From Haliclona indistincta (taxonomy: Eukaryota; Porifera; Demospongiae; Haplosclerida; Chalinidae): a DNA stretch of 64,000 nt. The notes under the pieces were generated by a model. It was given only the letters and a program-made list of their open reading frames with translations, made no database searches and was not told where the DNA came from. The stretch lies in the NCBI GenBank assembly GCA_964017065.1, contig OZ024785.1:11363086-11427085 (forward strand), read 5' to 3'. This document shows positions 52,748 to 63,344 of this stretch, piece by piece. Made by a program: the position numbers and the translations under genes. Position 1 is the first letter of the stretch. Every line of letters begins with the position of its first letter.

Positions 52748-52950
52748 AATTTTCAAACCCGAACTGCTGGAACTCGTAGTTTTGTCATTAAAGAGCACCA
52801 ATTTGGATGGGAAATCATACAAGATATGTACCAACGAGAACTACAGCAAATCAGAAATGGACAGGTTACTTGTATCCCCAAGCTCAAAGAAAGCCATATT
52901 ATGAGAGACTCGTGGACACGCTTAAATGTTTTACCTTCCAAAGTCATGCA
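52748..52950 (+). pseudogene. transposon ORF fragment (P-type/THAP-like context)
   Basis: A frame reads HQFGWEIIQDMYQRELQQIR, GLVT-like GQVTCIPKLKE, SHIMRDSWTRLNVLPSKVMQ. The P.L.E..I.RD.WTKLNV.P.KIMQ sentence is a common block of an uncharacterised multi-copy protein in cnidarians. No catalytic motif visible. Confidence 0.4.
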
Positions 52951-53123
52951 AGTGAGTTAGAAGTTTTCCTTTTGTCATTAATCTTGCTGTTGGCTTGCTG
53001 AGCATTCATGGGAGACAACCTGGTAGGAGGTCTCCGGTGTCTGACATCTTAATCTGGACTAAGTGCTATGTGTTGATGGCAGCAGTTTCTGTACAAACTG
53101 TTTAGTCTACACACGCGTTTCCT

Positions 53124-53265
53124 ATGTCTGATTCTGGTGACTCTGAAAGCTCTAGCAGCCATTCAAGTTTCACTGATGTGGAGGAGCCTAGCAATTCACC
53201 CGTCCCTTACTGTTTTGAACCCAGTGAATCAGAGTCTACCTCTAGTAATAGTAGATGATGATGAC
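53124..53265 (+). other. acidic Ser-rich N-terminal-like ORF
   Basis: ATG at about 53129 begins MSDSGDSESSSSHSSFTDVE and continues to PYCFEPSESESTSSNSR. Such P-Y-x-F-E-P-x-x-S-E starts are frequent in P2X7-like/transposon proteins of cnidarians. Not extended by a recognisable domain. Confidence 0.3.
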
Positions 53266-53514
53266 ATCTATGCAATGCTTATAGCTACTTCTATTGAATA
53301 GGAAGATGACATCTTCATGTGGAAGCTGGAAAAAATAAAAACAAAGAAGAGACATCACATTACCAACAGGAAATATCAGTAGCTCTATCAGCTGTTCTTG
53401 TACTGTACTGTTCAGTCTTGTACTGCTCTTGAACTGTTCTTGTGCTATTCGTGTTATGATGTTTGATTCAAACTATTCAGTGGGTGGTGTGCATGTTGGG
53501 TAATTTTCATGTAT

Positions 53515-53690
53515 AATTCAGATTAAACTTGTAGGACAATCAGATAGTTACATCAAATTAATACTATCCATAATAATTCAGATTAAACTATAGAATAATC
53601 AGATGATCACATCAGGTAAAATTCAGATTAAACTTATATGATAATCAGATAGTCACTTCAAATAGTTTTCAGATTATTCTCATATTACAA
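53515..53690 (+). repeat. three degenerate copies of an aattcagattaaact unit
   Basis: Copies near 53516, 53576 and 53626, each followed by ataatcagatagtcacat-like sequence. Upstream 53390-53450 is a tgttcttgtactgtactgt tandem tract. No gene in 53270-53900; a TATATAA-type box occurs near 53966 before an open frame of unknown nature (53910-54167). Confidence 0.75.
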
Positions 53691-54296
53691 CAGCCAGCAG
53701 TGCTTGCACTGATCCAGGACTAAATGGAGACAGCCATCGGTCACTCAGATGACCGATAGCTATAGTCTGCCAGAACTGTACAATACCTATCTCATTCATT
53801 CTTTTTTCTTTTCTTCTACCCTTTTCCTTGCTTATTAACAGTAAGTGTCTTTGTATTAAATCTTAGTGCACATCTAGATAATACATTATCAATGGCATAA
53901 CTTAATAACGTGAATGTAGCTTATTTAAAACACAACAATATCCTTAGCAACCACATAGCAACGGTATATAAGGCACGTTATAAACGATTTACCAGTCTCC
54001 ATACCAGCCGCTCACCGTACAGCTCCTACCACTCACTCCACACACGTTTGCTATTTCTTTCTATGCTCAAGGAACCACTGAAGTTCATTTGGTTTTTGAC
54101 CATCCAGGTACAGTGTCGTTCAATTTGTATGGAAAGAATTTCCTTACACCAAACTTACATCTACTAGCATAAATGAGCAAGGCCCAGTTTAGGCCATACA
54201 AAGTCGATTCACAGTTTATCATCCGCGCCCACATGTAATTTTGATTGCGCCTTTAAAATTTCATTTTTAATTATATTGCCCACATGATGCAAAGAA

Positions 54297-54920
54297 ATGG
54301 CGTCGTACGTCAGTGTTTATGTGGCTAGTGCCAATAAGACATTGGTTCCTTCGACCATAGTCACTCTAGACCCAGTAGATCGATTTGTGGACCTGTATCA
54401 ATCGATTCAAGCGGGAAATTTTCGATTGTCAAGACTTCATCCGAAATTTCAGATACTTGTCTTGAATCAGTGTGGATCGGGAAAGACAAGACTCAGTTGT
54501 CACAGGTTGACAAATCCATGAATGTATCCGAGGTGTGTTTAAGCTTTGGGAAGTTTATCAAGTTTGTTGTGTTGGTGGATACTGGCGAAGGAACCTGTTC
54601 GTTGAGCATGACAAAGAATGCTTTCGTGATGATGATGAATTCTCAACGTACTACTTGCCAGCCATCTCTTGCCTGAATCCGGAGAGGACTAAGACAAGCT
54701 CTTTAATGACATAGTGAACACAATTGACAAGAAAAGGCTGAAATTCTCTTCTGGGCAACTTGAATCAGGTAAGTCGTATATCACTACTCTTACCTTTACA
54801 TTGTGGTACATAGACCAGCATCACTGCACCTTGGCTACTAGAGGATATCATGTATCCGATTTATTTAAGCCTTTTAGTGGCACCAGTTGTCACTTAGAGC
54901 ATAGCTTTAGGTGGGGTTAG
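54297..54920 (+). pseudogene. uncharacterised multi-copy invertebrate protein, frameshifted
   Basis: Starts at ATG 54297 (MASYVSVYVASANKTLVPST) and continues LYQSIQAGNFRLSRLHP. After a frameshift near 54475 it reads SEVCLSFGKFIKFVVLVDTG; later, in a third frame, INTIDKKRLKFSSGQL-like sequence, SYITTLTFTLWYIDQHHCTL and RGYHVSDLFKPFSG. I recall the KKR.KFS.GQLESGK.YI..L..TLWYIDGHH..L block from highly repeated coral and fish ORFs. Function unknown. Confidence 0.5.
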
Positions 54921-55120
54921 CCGCACGCCCGCATCAATGCCCATTTGGCAGCATGAGCCCACGCTTCCAAGCACATGATGCTCGAGCATGCGCAGTATTT
55001 GTGCACACGTCTGCTGCATGCTGAAGCTTCTGAGCTGAGCTGGTACATGGTCCGTCTGTAGCGCTCTCAGCTCGTTTTTTTTTGTTGTTTTTGCTCGTCT
55101 CTCCTGTCATCCATCTGCAT

Positions 55121-55248
55121 CATGTCAGACTCCGATGATACACCAGGAATATCGAGAGACCAGATCACTCCAGACCTACAGGCCGCCATTAACGGCGCGG
55201 TTACCAACGCGCTGGCAAAGGCTCCCCCTCCACCTGCTTGGCTCCAGG
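55121..55248 (+). CDS. first exon of an unknown gene
   Basis: ATG at 55121 begins MSDSDDTPGISRDQITPDLQ, then AAINGAVTNALAKAPPPPAW and ends LQ at a strong GTGAGT donor (55249). Acidic start plus amphipathic helix resembles gag-like ORF1 starts of YR retroelements. A possible second exon after TCTCAG near 55326 reads KGNVCRRGSALAQQWDRCPS. Unproven. Confidence 0.4.
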
Positions 55249-55591
55249 TGAGTGTCTACAAACAGTGTATGTTGTAATTGAGACGAGGCAGCCTAAGGGT
55301 CATCCACGCCCACTGACCTCTCAGAAAGGCAATGTCTGCCGCCGCGGCAGCGCTCTGGCGCAACAATGGGACCGCTGTCCCTCCCCCTCGCTAGCTGAAG
55401 CTTTGTGAAAATGTACAGTATCTTGTTAGATGAGAATATGAAAAGATAAACTCATAACTTTTAGCATACGATCCACTCATTGATTAAAATTAATAAGAAA
55501 TGCTCTTTGTCGGTTGATCACCATGACTGCCGGACTACAACGAAGCTAATTGCAACACTGTCACCGAATTCAGTCAGCATACTATAATGAG

Positions 55592-55816
55592 CTATACTGA
55601 CGGATTGATGCATAATCTAAATTCCACACAGATTAAAAAATATGTTTTGACGTTCTCGATCCACTTGGCAATGTTGGGCAGAGTCTCACAGATCCACGTA
55701 GTTTCTTCAACACAGGGAACTCCAGTCCATCTTTGCTGCCCATCAAAATCCAATCCGCAGACAAATAAAATGCAAAGTCGGCCCATATCACTGTGTTGCC
55801 AAGCAGCCATTGTCAT
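55592..55816 (-). CDS. unrecognised minus-strand ORF
   Basis: Minus-strand frame with GRLCILFVCGLDFDGQQRWT, PCVEETTWICETLPNIAKWI. It looks more protein-like than the overlapping plus frame. No family recognised. The rest of 55260-56430 holds no gene I can support. Confidence 0.3.
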   Translation of the reverse strand: MTMAAWQHSDMGRLCILFVCGLDFDGQQRWTGVPCVEETTWICETLPNIAKWIENVKTYFLICVEFRLCINPSV

Positions 55817-56707
55817 TACCAGTAGATTGCTTCTGCAAGTTTTGCAGGAATGAACTCATGCAGTTTCTAAGATATGACATAGGTATCAACTACTTCGCCT
55901 ATGCTTTGAGCTAATCATCATGAGAGTTTTGAGATTTATAGAGGCAGAGCAATGATTGAAACACGACGAGAAGAATAATACAGCGAAAAAGTGCGAGCAC
56001 GTTTCCACGAGATAACCATAGCCTAGCAGAGCAAGACAAATTTCAGTGATGTCTCCAAATGGAAAATGCAATTTGTAGCTGTTAAGGAAAGGTAGGTGCG
56101 TGGGGGTTCCAGCGGCAGAAATAAAAATTACAAACAGAAACGAGAGTTAGTTGAAGGTTATGGGATGTTCTTAAGGTTCGTACATCTGGAGCATGCCGAA
56201 CAGAGCTCCAAATCCACTCCAAATGGACTGATGTGGTCCCTAATAGCTGTGTTTTATGTCTTCATTAAGCGAGTTACCTAAGCCGTCATTTACACCACCC
56301 TCTCCAGGCCCCACTCACAAGCCTCAAGCTTATACACCAAAAAGACTAACTGGATGTTCTGCAAAGAGGGGCCTGAATGATACAGTAACTACAGTGATAT
56401 TCAGTAAGTACGACAACTTTCAATGATGATTAACTCTTTAGGGCCGATAGCGGGTATACCCGCGTAATTATTCACACACTCCAGACGACGATAGCGGGAA
56501 TACCCGCGCGCGAACTAACTTGCTGTTTCTATCACTCACAAAGACGCACAAAGCGTTACTAACAGTTCACAGTGAAGCGATCAGCAAGCTTTAAGATCGC
56601 CCGTGATAATAACTAGGGAACCACCCACTAGCGATCAGGATCACGCGACTTGTTGCTGCACAGCGCGCGTCATACAAGCTGTCCAGCAGCAATAACAGGA
56701 GCACAGA

Positions 56708-59673
56708 ATGGCAGGACGGCGCTTCTCTGCTGCTGCAGTTATCAACCATTTTCAGGGAGAGCGCGATGGAGAGGCCTTCTTTCTTGGTAGTGATGACAAC
56801 TTGGGAATTGACTCAGCTTCTTCTAGCTCAGAAAACGAACTCTCTGGTGAATACAACTCATGTACAACAAAAAACATTTTCTACAATAAACTTTAGATAT
56901 GCAGCTTGAGCTTGATGGTGAAGGTCTTGAGCTTGATGGTCTTTACAGTCCTGTTCAAGATGGTAAGATAAAAAAACAACAGTTATTCGTTTCACCAATA
57001 TTATTACAATGCAAATTGTACAGTATCAGCAACAGATACAACAACTGTAATAGACAGCTTAGATCACACTCTCAGCGCTACCAGAGAAGGTAAAAAAAGC
57101 ACACTACATAGTGCAGAATACAGAATATACCCACATGCAGAGCAAAACAACAGAGACAGTGACAGTAGTAGGGCACAAGTTAGACGTCAAGAGAGACGTC
57201 GAGGTGGACATCAAGGAAGAGGTCAAACAAGCACAATGGAAGGTAAACATGGACTAACACCGATACCAAAAGGAATAATGTGTATACACCAGATGAGGAA
57301 CATAGTGAAACTGATGGAGAGAGAGAAATAGTGAGAGGGCGTAAAAGAGGTAGAGGACGAGCCAGACGACAAACTGATAGTCCAATTGAGGGTAAACATA
57401 CACACAACACTAGTTTAGTAATCATTCATTGTTACTATTAGACACAGCATACACATGTGAGGAACAGAGAGTAAGTGATGAAGAGAGCGAAATAGTGACC
57501 AGTAGAGGGCGTAAAAGTCGAGGCAGAGCTAGAGGTCGAGGCAGAGCTAGAGGTCGAGGCAGAGCTAGAGGTCGAGGTCAAACAAGCACAATGGAAGGTA
57601 AACATGGAACAATACAGGTATCCTACATGAATAATGTGTATACACCAGATGAGGAACTGAGTGAAACTAATGGAGAGAGAGAAATAGTGACGAGTAGAGG
57701 GCATGGAAGTCGAGGCAGAGCTAGAGGTCGAGGCAGAGCTAGAAGTCGAGGTCAAACAAGCGCAATAGAAGGTAAACATGGAACAACACAGAGATGTTAT
57801 ACAGGAATAATGTGAATACACCAGATGATGAACAGAGTGAAGCTGATGGAGAGAGAGAAATGAGCAATATAGTACAAAGTAGACAGTGTGGCAGAGGGCG
57901 TGGAAGTCGAGGCAGAGGTCGTGGACGAGCCCGAGGGCGTGGACGAGGCAGGAGTCGAGGCAGGAGTCAAGGCAGAGGACAAACCATAGGCATAGGTCAA
58001 GACAGAGGAGGACAAACAAGTGGACATGAAGACTCAGGTAATAACAATAATTTCATATTTGTGCTTACGTTGTTTACTAAATCAAACAGATTGGCTAGAC
58101 ACATCCACACCAGTCGTAGTGAATCAATTCACTGGTTCCCCTGGTCCCAAGGAAGAGATACCAAATGATCCAGCTGAGGTCTTCAAGCTCTTCTTTACGG
58201 ATGAGTTGCTACAACACATTGTCGATGAGACCAATAGATACGCAGCTCTCTGTAAAGGGGACACAACATGGAGAACAAGCATAGGAGAGATAAGGGCGTA
58301 CTTTGGTTTCCAAATCATAATGGGCATTAGCGAACGCCCTGAGATTCGTGACTACTGGAGTCGAGACGCACGACTTCACTGCGAGCCTATCACCAGCCGC
58401 ATATCAAGAGATCGCTTTGAGGAAATCACGCGTTTTCTCCATTTTGTTAACAATTCAACCCTGCCACTGAGAGGAGAGAATGGGTACCAACGTCTTCAGA
58501 AGGTCCAACCAGTGATTGACTCTGTTAGGACCCAGTGCCTGAAAGTATATGAGCCTAGGAGAGAGAACAGTGTAGATGAGGCGATGATACCTTTCAAAGG
58601 TAAGCTAAACATGAATAGAATGAAAGTACCTGTGAAAAATTGCAGGTCGATCATGTATGAAGCAGTACCTTCCAAAGAAACCGATAAAGAGAGGGTTCAA
58701 GGTGTGGGTAAGGGCAGAATCCATTTCTGGTTATTTCGCCGACTTCGATGTCTATGTCGGCAAGGACGAGAGTGCAGCCGCCGCCAGTGATGTCGAGTTG
58801 GGCCTGGGCGAGAAGGTCGTCATACACTTGGCAAGAACACTGGAGCAACATAACTACATGTTGTTCTATGATAATTACTTCTCTACCTGCCGACTGTCAA
58901 AGATCTTGCTTCAACAGAATGTTTACTCATGTGGAACAGCAAGACAGGACAGGAGAGATTTCCCAAAAGAGCTGAGAGGTCTGCGACTACAACAAGGAGA
59001 GTTCGAATTTCGACAGCAAGGAAATGTCGTAGCCACTGTCTGGAGGGACAAAAGAGATGTGGTTATGATCTCAAGCATGCACACTGCAACAACTACAACT
59101 ACTGTAGAGCGAAAACAACGAGATGGTAGCAGGATCAATGTCACCTGTCCACAGGCTGTCGCAAGCTACAATAAATATATGAGTGGAGTGGACAAGGGTG
59201 ACCAGCTGAGGAACTATTATAGAGTGAGGCTGAAGAGTTCCAAGTACTATAAGTACATCTTTTGGTTCCTCTTCGATGTTGCTGTCACAAATTCCTATAT
59301 TCTCGCAAACTATAGAGTGACAACAACATCCATCAACACTAACACCCTAAAGTCATTCAGGCTAAACTTATCTAGTTCACTGATTGGAGACTATAGCAGC
59401 AAGAAAAGGATAGGAAGACCTCGGTCTATGACTCACATTTCTCCTGCGTTGCCACTACCAGACAGTGGAGGCCCTCCTCCGGCACGGCTGCATCTCCCAA
59501 GTCACTCCCACGGGAAGAGATGCGTCTACTGCCAAAAATACCGGCAACCACCACGAAGGCGACAGTCAGTGTGGGAGTGCAGTGAATGCCCAGGAGAACC
59601 AGCTCTGTGCCTAACGGGTAGAAGGGATGGAAGTTGTTGCTTCAGTATATGGCACAGCTCACTCACTAACTAA
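56708..59673 (+). CDS. piggyBac transposase with Arg/Gly-rich N-terminal expansion
   Basis: ATG 56708 starts MAGRRFSAAAVINHFQGERD. Short exons 56708-56846, 56897-56962, 57054-57089 and 57117-57242 join in phase 1; exons through 57243-58037 encode Arg/Gly repeats, with exact borders unclear. Intron 58038-58089 (52 bp), exon 58090-58599, intron 58600-58645 (46 bp), exon 58646-59673 are phase-consistent. The core has FFTDELLQHIVDETNRYA, the three catalytic Asp motifs (VDEAMIPFKG, MLFYDNYFSTC, YMSGVDKGDQ) and the KRGFKVWVRA motif across the second intron. The end is a Cys-rich domain (KRCVYCQKYR, WECSECPGEPALC). No stop or frameshift in the core from 58090. The two frame changes among the N-terminal repeats (about 57243-57275 and 57775-57810) need a transcript to resolve. 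Confidence 0.9.
57190..58037 (+). repeat. tandem Arg/Gly-coding units within the piggyBac gene
   Basis: At least four units share a NNVYTPDEE-like start, an acidic SETDGEREIV stretch, and a GRGRARGRGRA run ending GRGQTS-ME/IEG and a gtaaacatgg donor-like motif. Within units, gaggtcgaggcagagcta repeats in 18-bp steps. The pattern indicates exon or segment duplication. Confidence 0.85.
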
Positions 59674-59975
59674 CATCACGCTCAGTATGATCATTATCAT
59701 AATCACAGTTGTACAAAAGCTAAGCTATTTCCACTAACACGCACCTGTTCAACACGGAGAATTTCTTCGTAGACAGCAAATCTCTCTACACACACAACAA
59801 GAGTACGATACACGAAAGCGCGCAAGTATAACAGAAGGAAGGTAGGTTACAGACACTTACCATAGTTCTCATAGATGATACAGCAACAGCAAGCCATGAG
59901 GAGAGCTTTTCGATCGACTGAGCGCCAAGATTCCATGGTGACCTTTGTTCGCGAACGTGACCTTTGGCGTCAACG

Positions 59976-60161
59976 ATGAACACAGACGGTTTTAAGCATA
60001 AAACCCCGAAGATTGAAGCCTTGGCTATCTTCCTTGATATCTGCCAAGTGTCCAAATGGCGTAGATCACGCGCAAAAGCTCTACAAACACAGCTCAAGAA
60101 GCTGGTGAATGTTGCTTTGAAAAATGCTAATAAAGTCCGGCAACGCGCATGCGTAACGTAA
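59976..60161 (+). CDS. possible small basic ORF at the piggyBac 3' end
   Basis: ATG 59976 starts MNTDGFKHKTPKIEALAIFL and continues KWRRSRAKALQTQLKKLVNV to a TAA at 60159, just inside the right TIR. Basic, helix-forming. It may be chance; an overlapping minus frame is equally long. Confidence 0.3.
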   Translation: MNTDGFKHKTPKIEALAIFLDICQVSKWRRSRAKALQTQLKKLVNVALKNANKVRQRACVT

Positions 60162-60195
60162 TAATTAATTCGACCCTAAAGAGTTAATACCATTA

Positions 60196-60350
60196 TTACC
60201 CGTGCGCAGTATGCGCCAGGGTTATGCGTTTGTGTCCGTCGGTAGGTATATATGTGTGTGTGTGTCATCAAAAAAACACGCTTGTTTACGTCTCACCGCT
60301 CGAAATTCTCCACGAAAACACTCTCTACAGCTTCTTCACTGAATTTATAG
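60196..60350 (+). repeat. dispersed repeat, direct copy
   Basis: Inverted match to 18680-18829. Contains a (TG)n tract at about 60251-60263. It begins 8 bp after the piggyBac target duplication. Confidence 0.85.
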
Positions 60351-60446
60351 TCATGTACCCTTGAGACCTCCAGCTTCTAATCATACTGACAATTACAACA
60401 GTAAAGGGTGGTATTCAATGACTTTGCAGACAGTGAATACTTTTTT

Positions 60447-60545
60447 AGGGATGTATATGTTGGCAGGCCTGGGAGTGTCCATGATGCTAGAGTCTTTGCA
60501 GACTCTTCATTATACCAAAGGGCTCATATGACAAGGAAATTCTGA
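60447..60545 (+). pseudogene. Harbinger transposase fragment
   Basis: A frame reads YVGRPGSVHDARVFADSSLY, QRAHMTRKF before TGA. The VG-P-G-x-x-H-D-A-R-V-F motif with the catalytic H-D is intact, unlike the two N-D copies at 15545 and 43262, so it comes from another lineage. Confidence 0.75.
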
Positions 60546-60761
60546 ATTAATGTAGTGGTGCTGTATTGGGCAAAACTATATACCCATTTCTTGCAGGTGA
60601 CTCAGCCTGCCTACGGATAAACAGACGCCGAACCGGCACAACTAGTGCTGACAAAGGAGTCCCTTGAGCAGCTGGCGGAGCGAATCAAGGGAATAGAACA
60701 GTTGTGAGCGGATAAGCAGCAGACAGCACTGGAGAGTAACACTGAAGCAGCCGGGAGCACT

Positions 60762-61178
60762 ATGGCAAACAGTACTGAAGAGGCGGCTGAATCTGTCAGC
60801 ACAGAAGCCGTAGACCAAGAGAAATTGATACTGGATGATTTGAGAAAGAAATTGGAAGAAAATGACGAGAAAAACAAACGCACGAGTGAGAAGATTGCGA
60901 CTCTTGAATCAGAACTGAATAGAAAGAGGACAACGGATGCTATTCTGGATGAGCTGGTAAATTTTAAGAACAGGGAAGAAAAAAGAATGAAGATAGAGGA
61001 AGAAAGAAGAAGAGAAGCAGCGAGAATATCAAGTGAAAGGAGAAGAATAGCCCAACAGACAAGAAGAAGAAGGATGGAAGAAGAAGACAAAGAGAGACGC
61101 ATGACGCACATAAGAATGGAGGAGGAAGCTAGATACAAAGCAGAAATAGATACTAGAGATGGTGTCTGTGAACACTAG
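60762..61178 (+). CDS. charged coiled-coil ORF
   Basis: ATG 60762 starts MANSTEEAAESVSTEAVDQE and gives a 138-residue, almost continuous coiled coil (KLILDDLRKKLEENDEKN, then RRRMEEEDKERRMTHIRMEE) ending DGVCEH at TAG 61176. AATAAA is present near 61237. Intact. The composition and size match the broken ORFs at 40413 and 44895. Perhaps an ORF1-like protein of a retroelement; it is followed on the same strand by the ORF at 61508. Confidence 0.55.
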   Translation: MANSTEEAAESVSTEAVDQEKLILDDLRKKLEENDEKNKRTSEKIATLESELNRKRTTDAILDELVNFKNREEKRMKIEEERRREAARISSERRRIAQQTRRRRMEEEDKERRMTHIRMEEEARYKAEIDTRDGVCEH

Positions 61179-61507
61179 TAGTCTGCTGATCTGAGCAGTA
61201 TATTGTGCAATAGCTTGGTTTACTTAGAGAAAAATATAAATAAAATTGAACAATTTGTGTAACCTAGCTACGACAATTGTACTTTATAATGATGTCAAGA
61301 GTATATAATTAAGAAGAGTGTCGAACTGCCAATACCCGCGTAGAAACACTGTGAACAAAGTAACGTGACTTCCGGTCAGTTTCACGTGAGCAAAACGCCG
61401 TAAATTCGTCCGTAATCTGCTAGTATAACTAGTGATACGTATAGCAAGGAGACGTGGTCAGCCTGAAACGTCACTCGCAGCAGCCGCTCGCCGTCAATCT
61501 TAGTGGA

Positions 61508-62017
61508 ATGGAGCAGGGAAGAAAAAGGAAAAGCGATCACGATGTACAAGGAACAGTAGTAAAACGACCAATGCTAGTAACTGCAAGCCTAGTTGATCCC
61601 ATGCTGGCTGAATCACCACGAGTCGGATTAATCTCACTGAAGGAGCTGGAGACAGCTGGTATTGCTAGATTTCCTGAACTTAGTTTTGTCTGGGGTAATA
61701 TAAATGAAGATGCCATTTTAACATTCTCAAGACAAGACATGTACAATCATCCTCCTTTGGGTGCAGTCAGCAGAGTAAGTATTGTGATAAATGAAAATGG
61801 TGGCTATGATTTCCGAGTTCTTATGTTTGTCAAAGAAACTGGAACAATCAACTCAGTCAATCAATTTCTTGAACTGTGTCAAGTTGCTGTTGATAGTGCA
61901 TACAAATTTTGTCCCGGAATAAATCATGATACTTACAAGCAGTACCAAGTTATACTTCGCTATGACCCGAAAGGTTTAAGGCATACGTTACATCCTGTAC
62001 AACGGATAGATTCCTAG
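61508..62017 (+). CDS. conserved multi-copy invertebrate ORF, truncated
   Basis: The better start is ATG 61508 (MEQGRKRKSDHDVQGTVVKR). It continues ARFPELSFVWGNINEDAIL, TFSRQDMY, a strand-rich part with SIVINENGGYDFRVLMF, and FCPGI..., ending HPVQRIDS. I recall the FPELSFVWGN.+EDAI..FSRQDMY sentence from repeated coral and fish proteins; there the protein goes on after the H-P-F-Q-R-V-D segment. Here a short duplication (agatagattc) introduces the stop. No known function. Confidence 0.5.
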   Translation: MEQGRKRKSDHDVQGTVVKRPMLVTASLVDPMLAESPRVGLISLKELETAGIARFPELSFVWGNINEDAILTFSRQDMYNHPPLGAVSRVSIVINENGGYDFRVLMFVKETGTINSVNQFLELCQVAVDSAYKFCPGINHDTYKQYQVILRYDPKGLRHTLHPVQRIDS

Positions 62018-62019
62018 AT

Positions 62020-62590
62020 AGATAGATTCAACGGATATATTCAAAAAGAAGTTAGACAAATCAAGCCAACATACTTATTTTGCATTCCATATGTAGTCTT
62101 GTGCTATAATGAAGTACAAGTTGAGTGAGAGAGGAAGAATAATAGCTGAATAGACTCACCATGGCGGCTAGATAGGTGACAAACAACTGTTAGAACAACG
62201 AAAACAACCTCCATTTTTACTCATCAACACGTGCAGTAGCTTGATTACGTGATTTGAAAAAAATGGCTGACTTTTTGAGGTAGTAAACGCTTTTCAAACA
62301 CCATGAAACCAACCGCCTTCCTTATTAGAACACCGACAAATGTTTCCATAATGTCTAAGGTTGAAATCTAAACAACACTGAAGGTATACAGCCCTGTACA
62401 CATCGAGCAACATGGCAAAGTAGCATTCAATCTCACTCGTTCCACTTACGACATTTCATTTGTTCATTGATACTATCAATCAACAGCTGTAACTGTGATA
62501 ACTGAGTAACAAACAGAGCACCCGGCAGAGTGATTTGGTCAGCACTATAATTGTCACTATAAGAAAGCATATTTGGCAGTCAAATATTAT
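62020..62590. other. no gene seen
   Basis: AT-rich sequence without coding signal; a tattattataattattatac palindromic tract lies at about 62586-62606. Confidence 0.5.
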
Positions 62591-62598
62591 TATAATTA

Positions 62599-62829
62599 TT
62601 ATACAGTATAGTCGCACCTGCAGTTACGTGGTTTCTTTAGTGGAGATGGCTGGTATTCAGAGGATGCTTCAGCATCAGTTTCTGACTTTATGGCTCTCTG
62701 TCTCAATGCTATTTTGACCTCTTTGGACGATTTGTACTGCCTGCCGTGTTCGTCGTACCACATGGAGTACTTGGTTGATTTTCTCTCGAATATCCAGTTC
62801 ACTGGCAAATCATCCTCTGATACTAGCAA
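62599..62829 (-). CDS. MBD-like minus-strand exon
   Basis: The minus-strand frame (no ATG) reads SEDDLPVNWIFERKSTKYSM, WYDEHGRQYKSSKEVKIALR and a basic Ser/Pro tail. The LP..W..E......Y...+..G+.++S..E+...L pattern recalls the methyl-CpG-binding domain fold and also the W...R+....WYDE.G..YKSS.EV sentence seen in transposon ORFs. Probably one exon of a larger protein. Confidence 0.4.
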   Translation of the reverse strand: MLVSEDDLPVNWIFERKSTKYSMWYDEHGRQYKSSKEVKIALRQRAIKSETDAEASSEYQPSPLKKPRNCRCDYTV

Positions 62830-62889
62830 TCACGATCCAATCCCTCTTCCTCTATTTGCATTCAGATCCATACTGTGCCACGTGCGTGC

Positions 62890-63340
62890 GTGAATGCTAC
62901 GATCACGATTAAACAACAACGTTACGTTTCAAGACGCTTAATCAAAATTGCATTCTTTTGGTTGTCAAGGGCGGGGCTTGCAATCAAAACAATGTGGCAG
63001 TGTGGTGTTACAACACACACAGTTGCAATAGTACTGCAGAGACTAAAAAGATTACGGGCACTACTTCTTTTTCTCTTAAGCCATGTTGCTGGCAGACTAG
63101 TTCTCGATTGTTTCGCAGCTTTCTTGGCTGTTAGCCAAGATCGCTGAGTTAAACAATTAAAGCGTCAAAGTTCTCATTGCTCATCTAAGGTATCACTGAG
63201 GATATTTACATTTTGTCTGTGGGTATTCCACGCATATAGCTTCATTTTGTGCAGAGGCCGCAATGGCACGTATTCATAACTCAGAAACGGATAATTAAAA
63301 TATTCGGTCTGGGGGACTAGGGCGTTATTTAGAATCATTG
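62890..63340. other. no gene supported
   Basis: An open frame at 62875-63147 is Leu/Ser/Arg-rich without domain. Otherwise AT-rich. Confidence 0.4.
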
Positions 63341-63344
63341 CCCA

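Larger units (their letters stand above)
56430..60187 (+). mobile_element. structurally complete piggyBac element
   Basis: TTAA target duplications at 56430-56433 and 60184-60187 directly flank inverted ends: CTCTTTAGGGCCGA on the left, and on the right TCGACCCTAAAGAG, its inverse with one mismatch. Inside the left end are two subterminal palindromes, gcgggtatacccgc (56450-56463, perfect) and gcgggaatacccgc (56494-56507). The transposase gene fills 56708-59673. It is about 3.75 kb. Right-end flank is the dispersed repeat at 60196, so the element inserted beside it. Confidence 0.93.

Noticed and set aside
57243..57275. A spliceosomal intron of about 30 bp between the RG units
   Set aside because: Too short and it does not restore the phase; left as unresolved.
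57180..58027. Ser/Leu/Cys-rich minus-strand frames
   Set aside because: Antisense of the Arg/Gly-rich piggyBac exons.
60611..61138. 175-codon Ser/Leu-rich minus-strand frame
   Set aside because: Antisense of the intact coiled-coil ORF at 60762; composition artefact.
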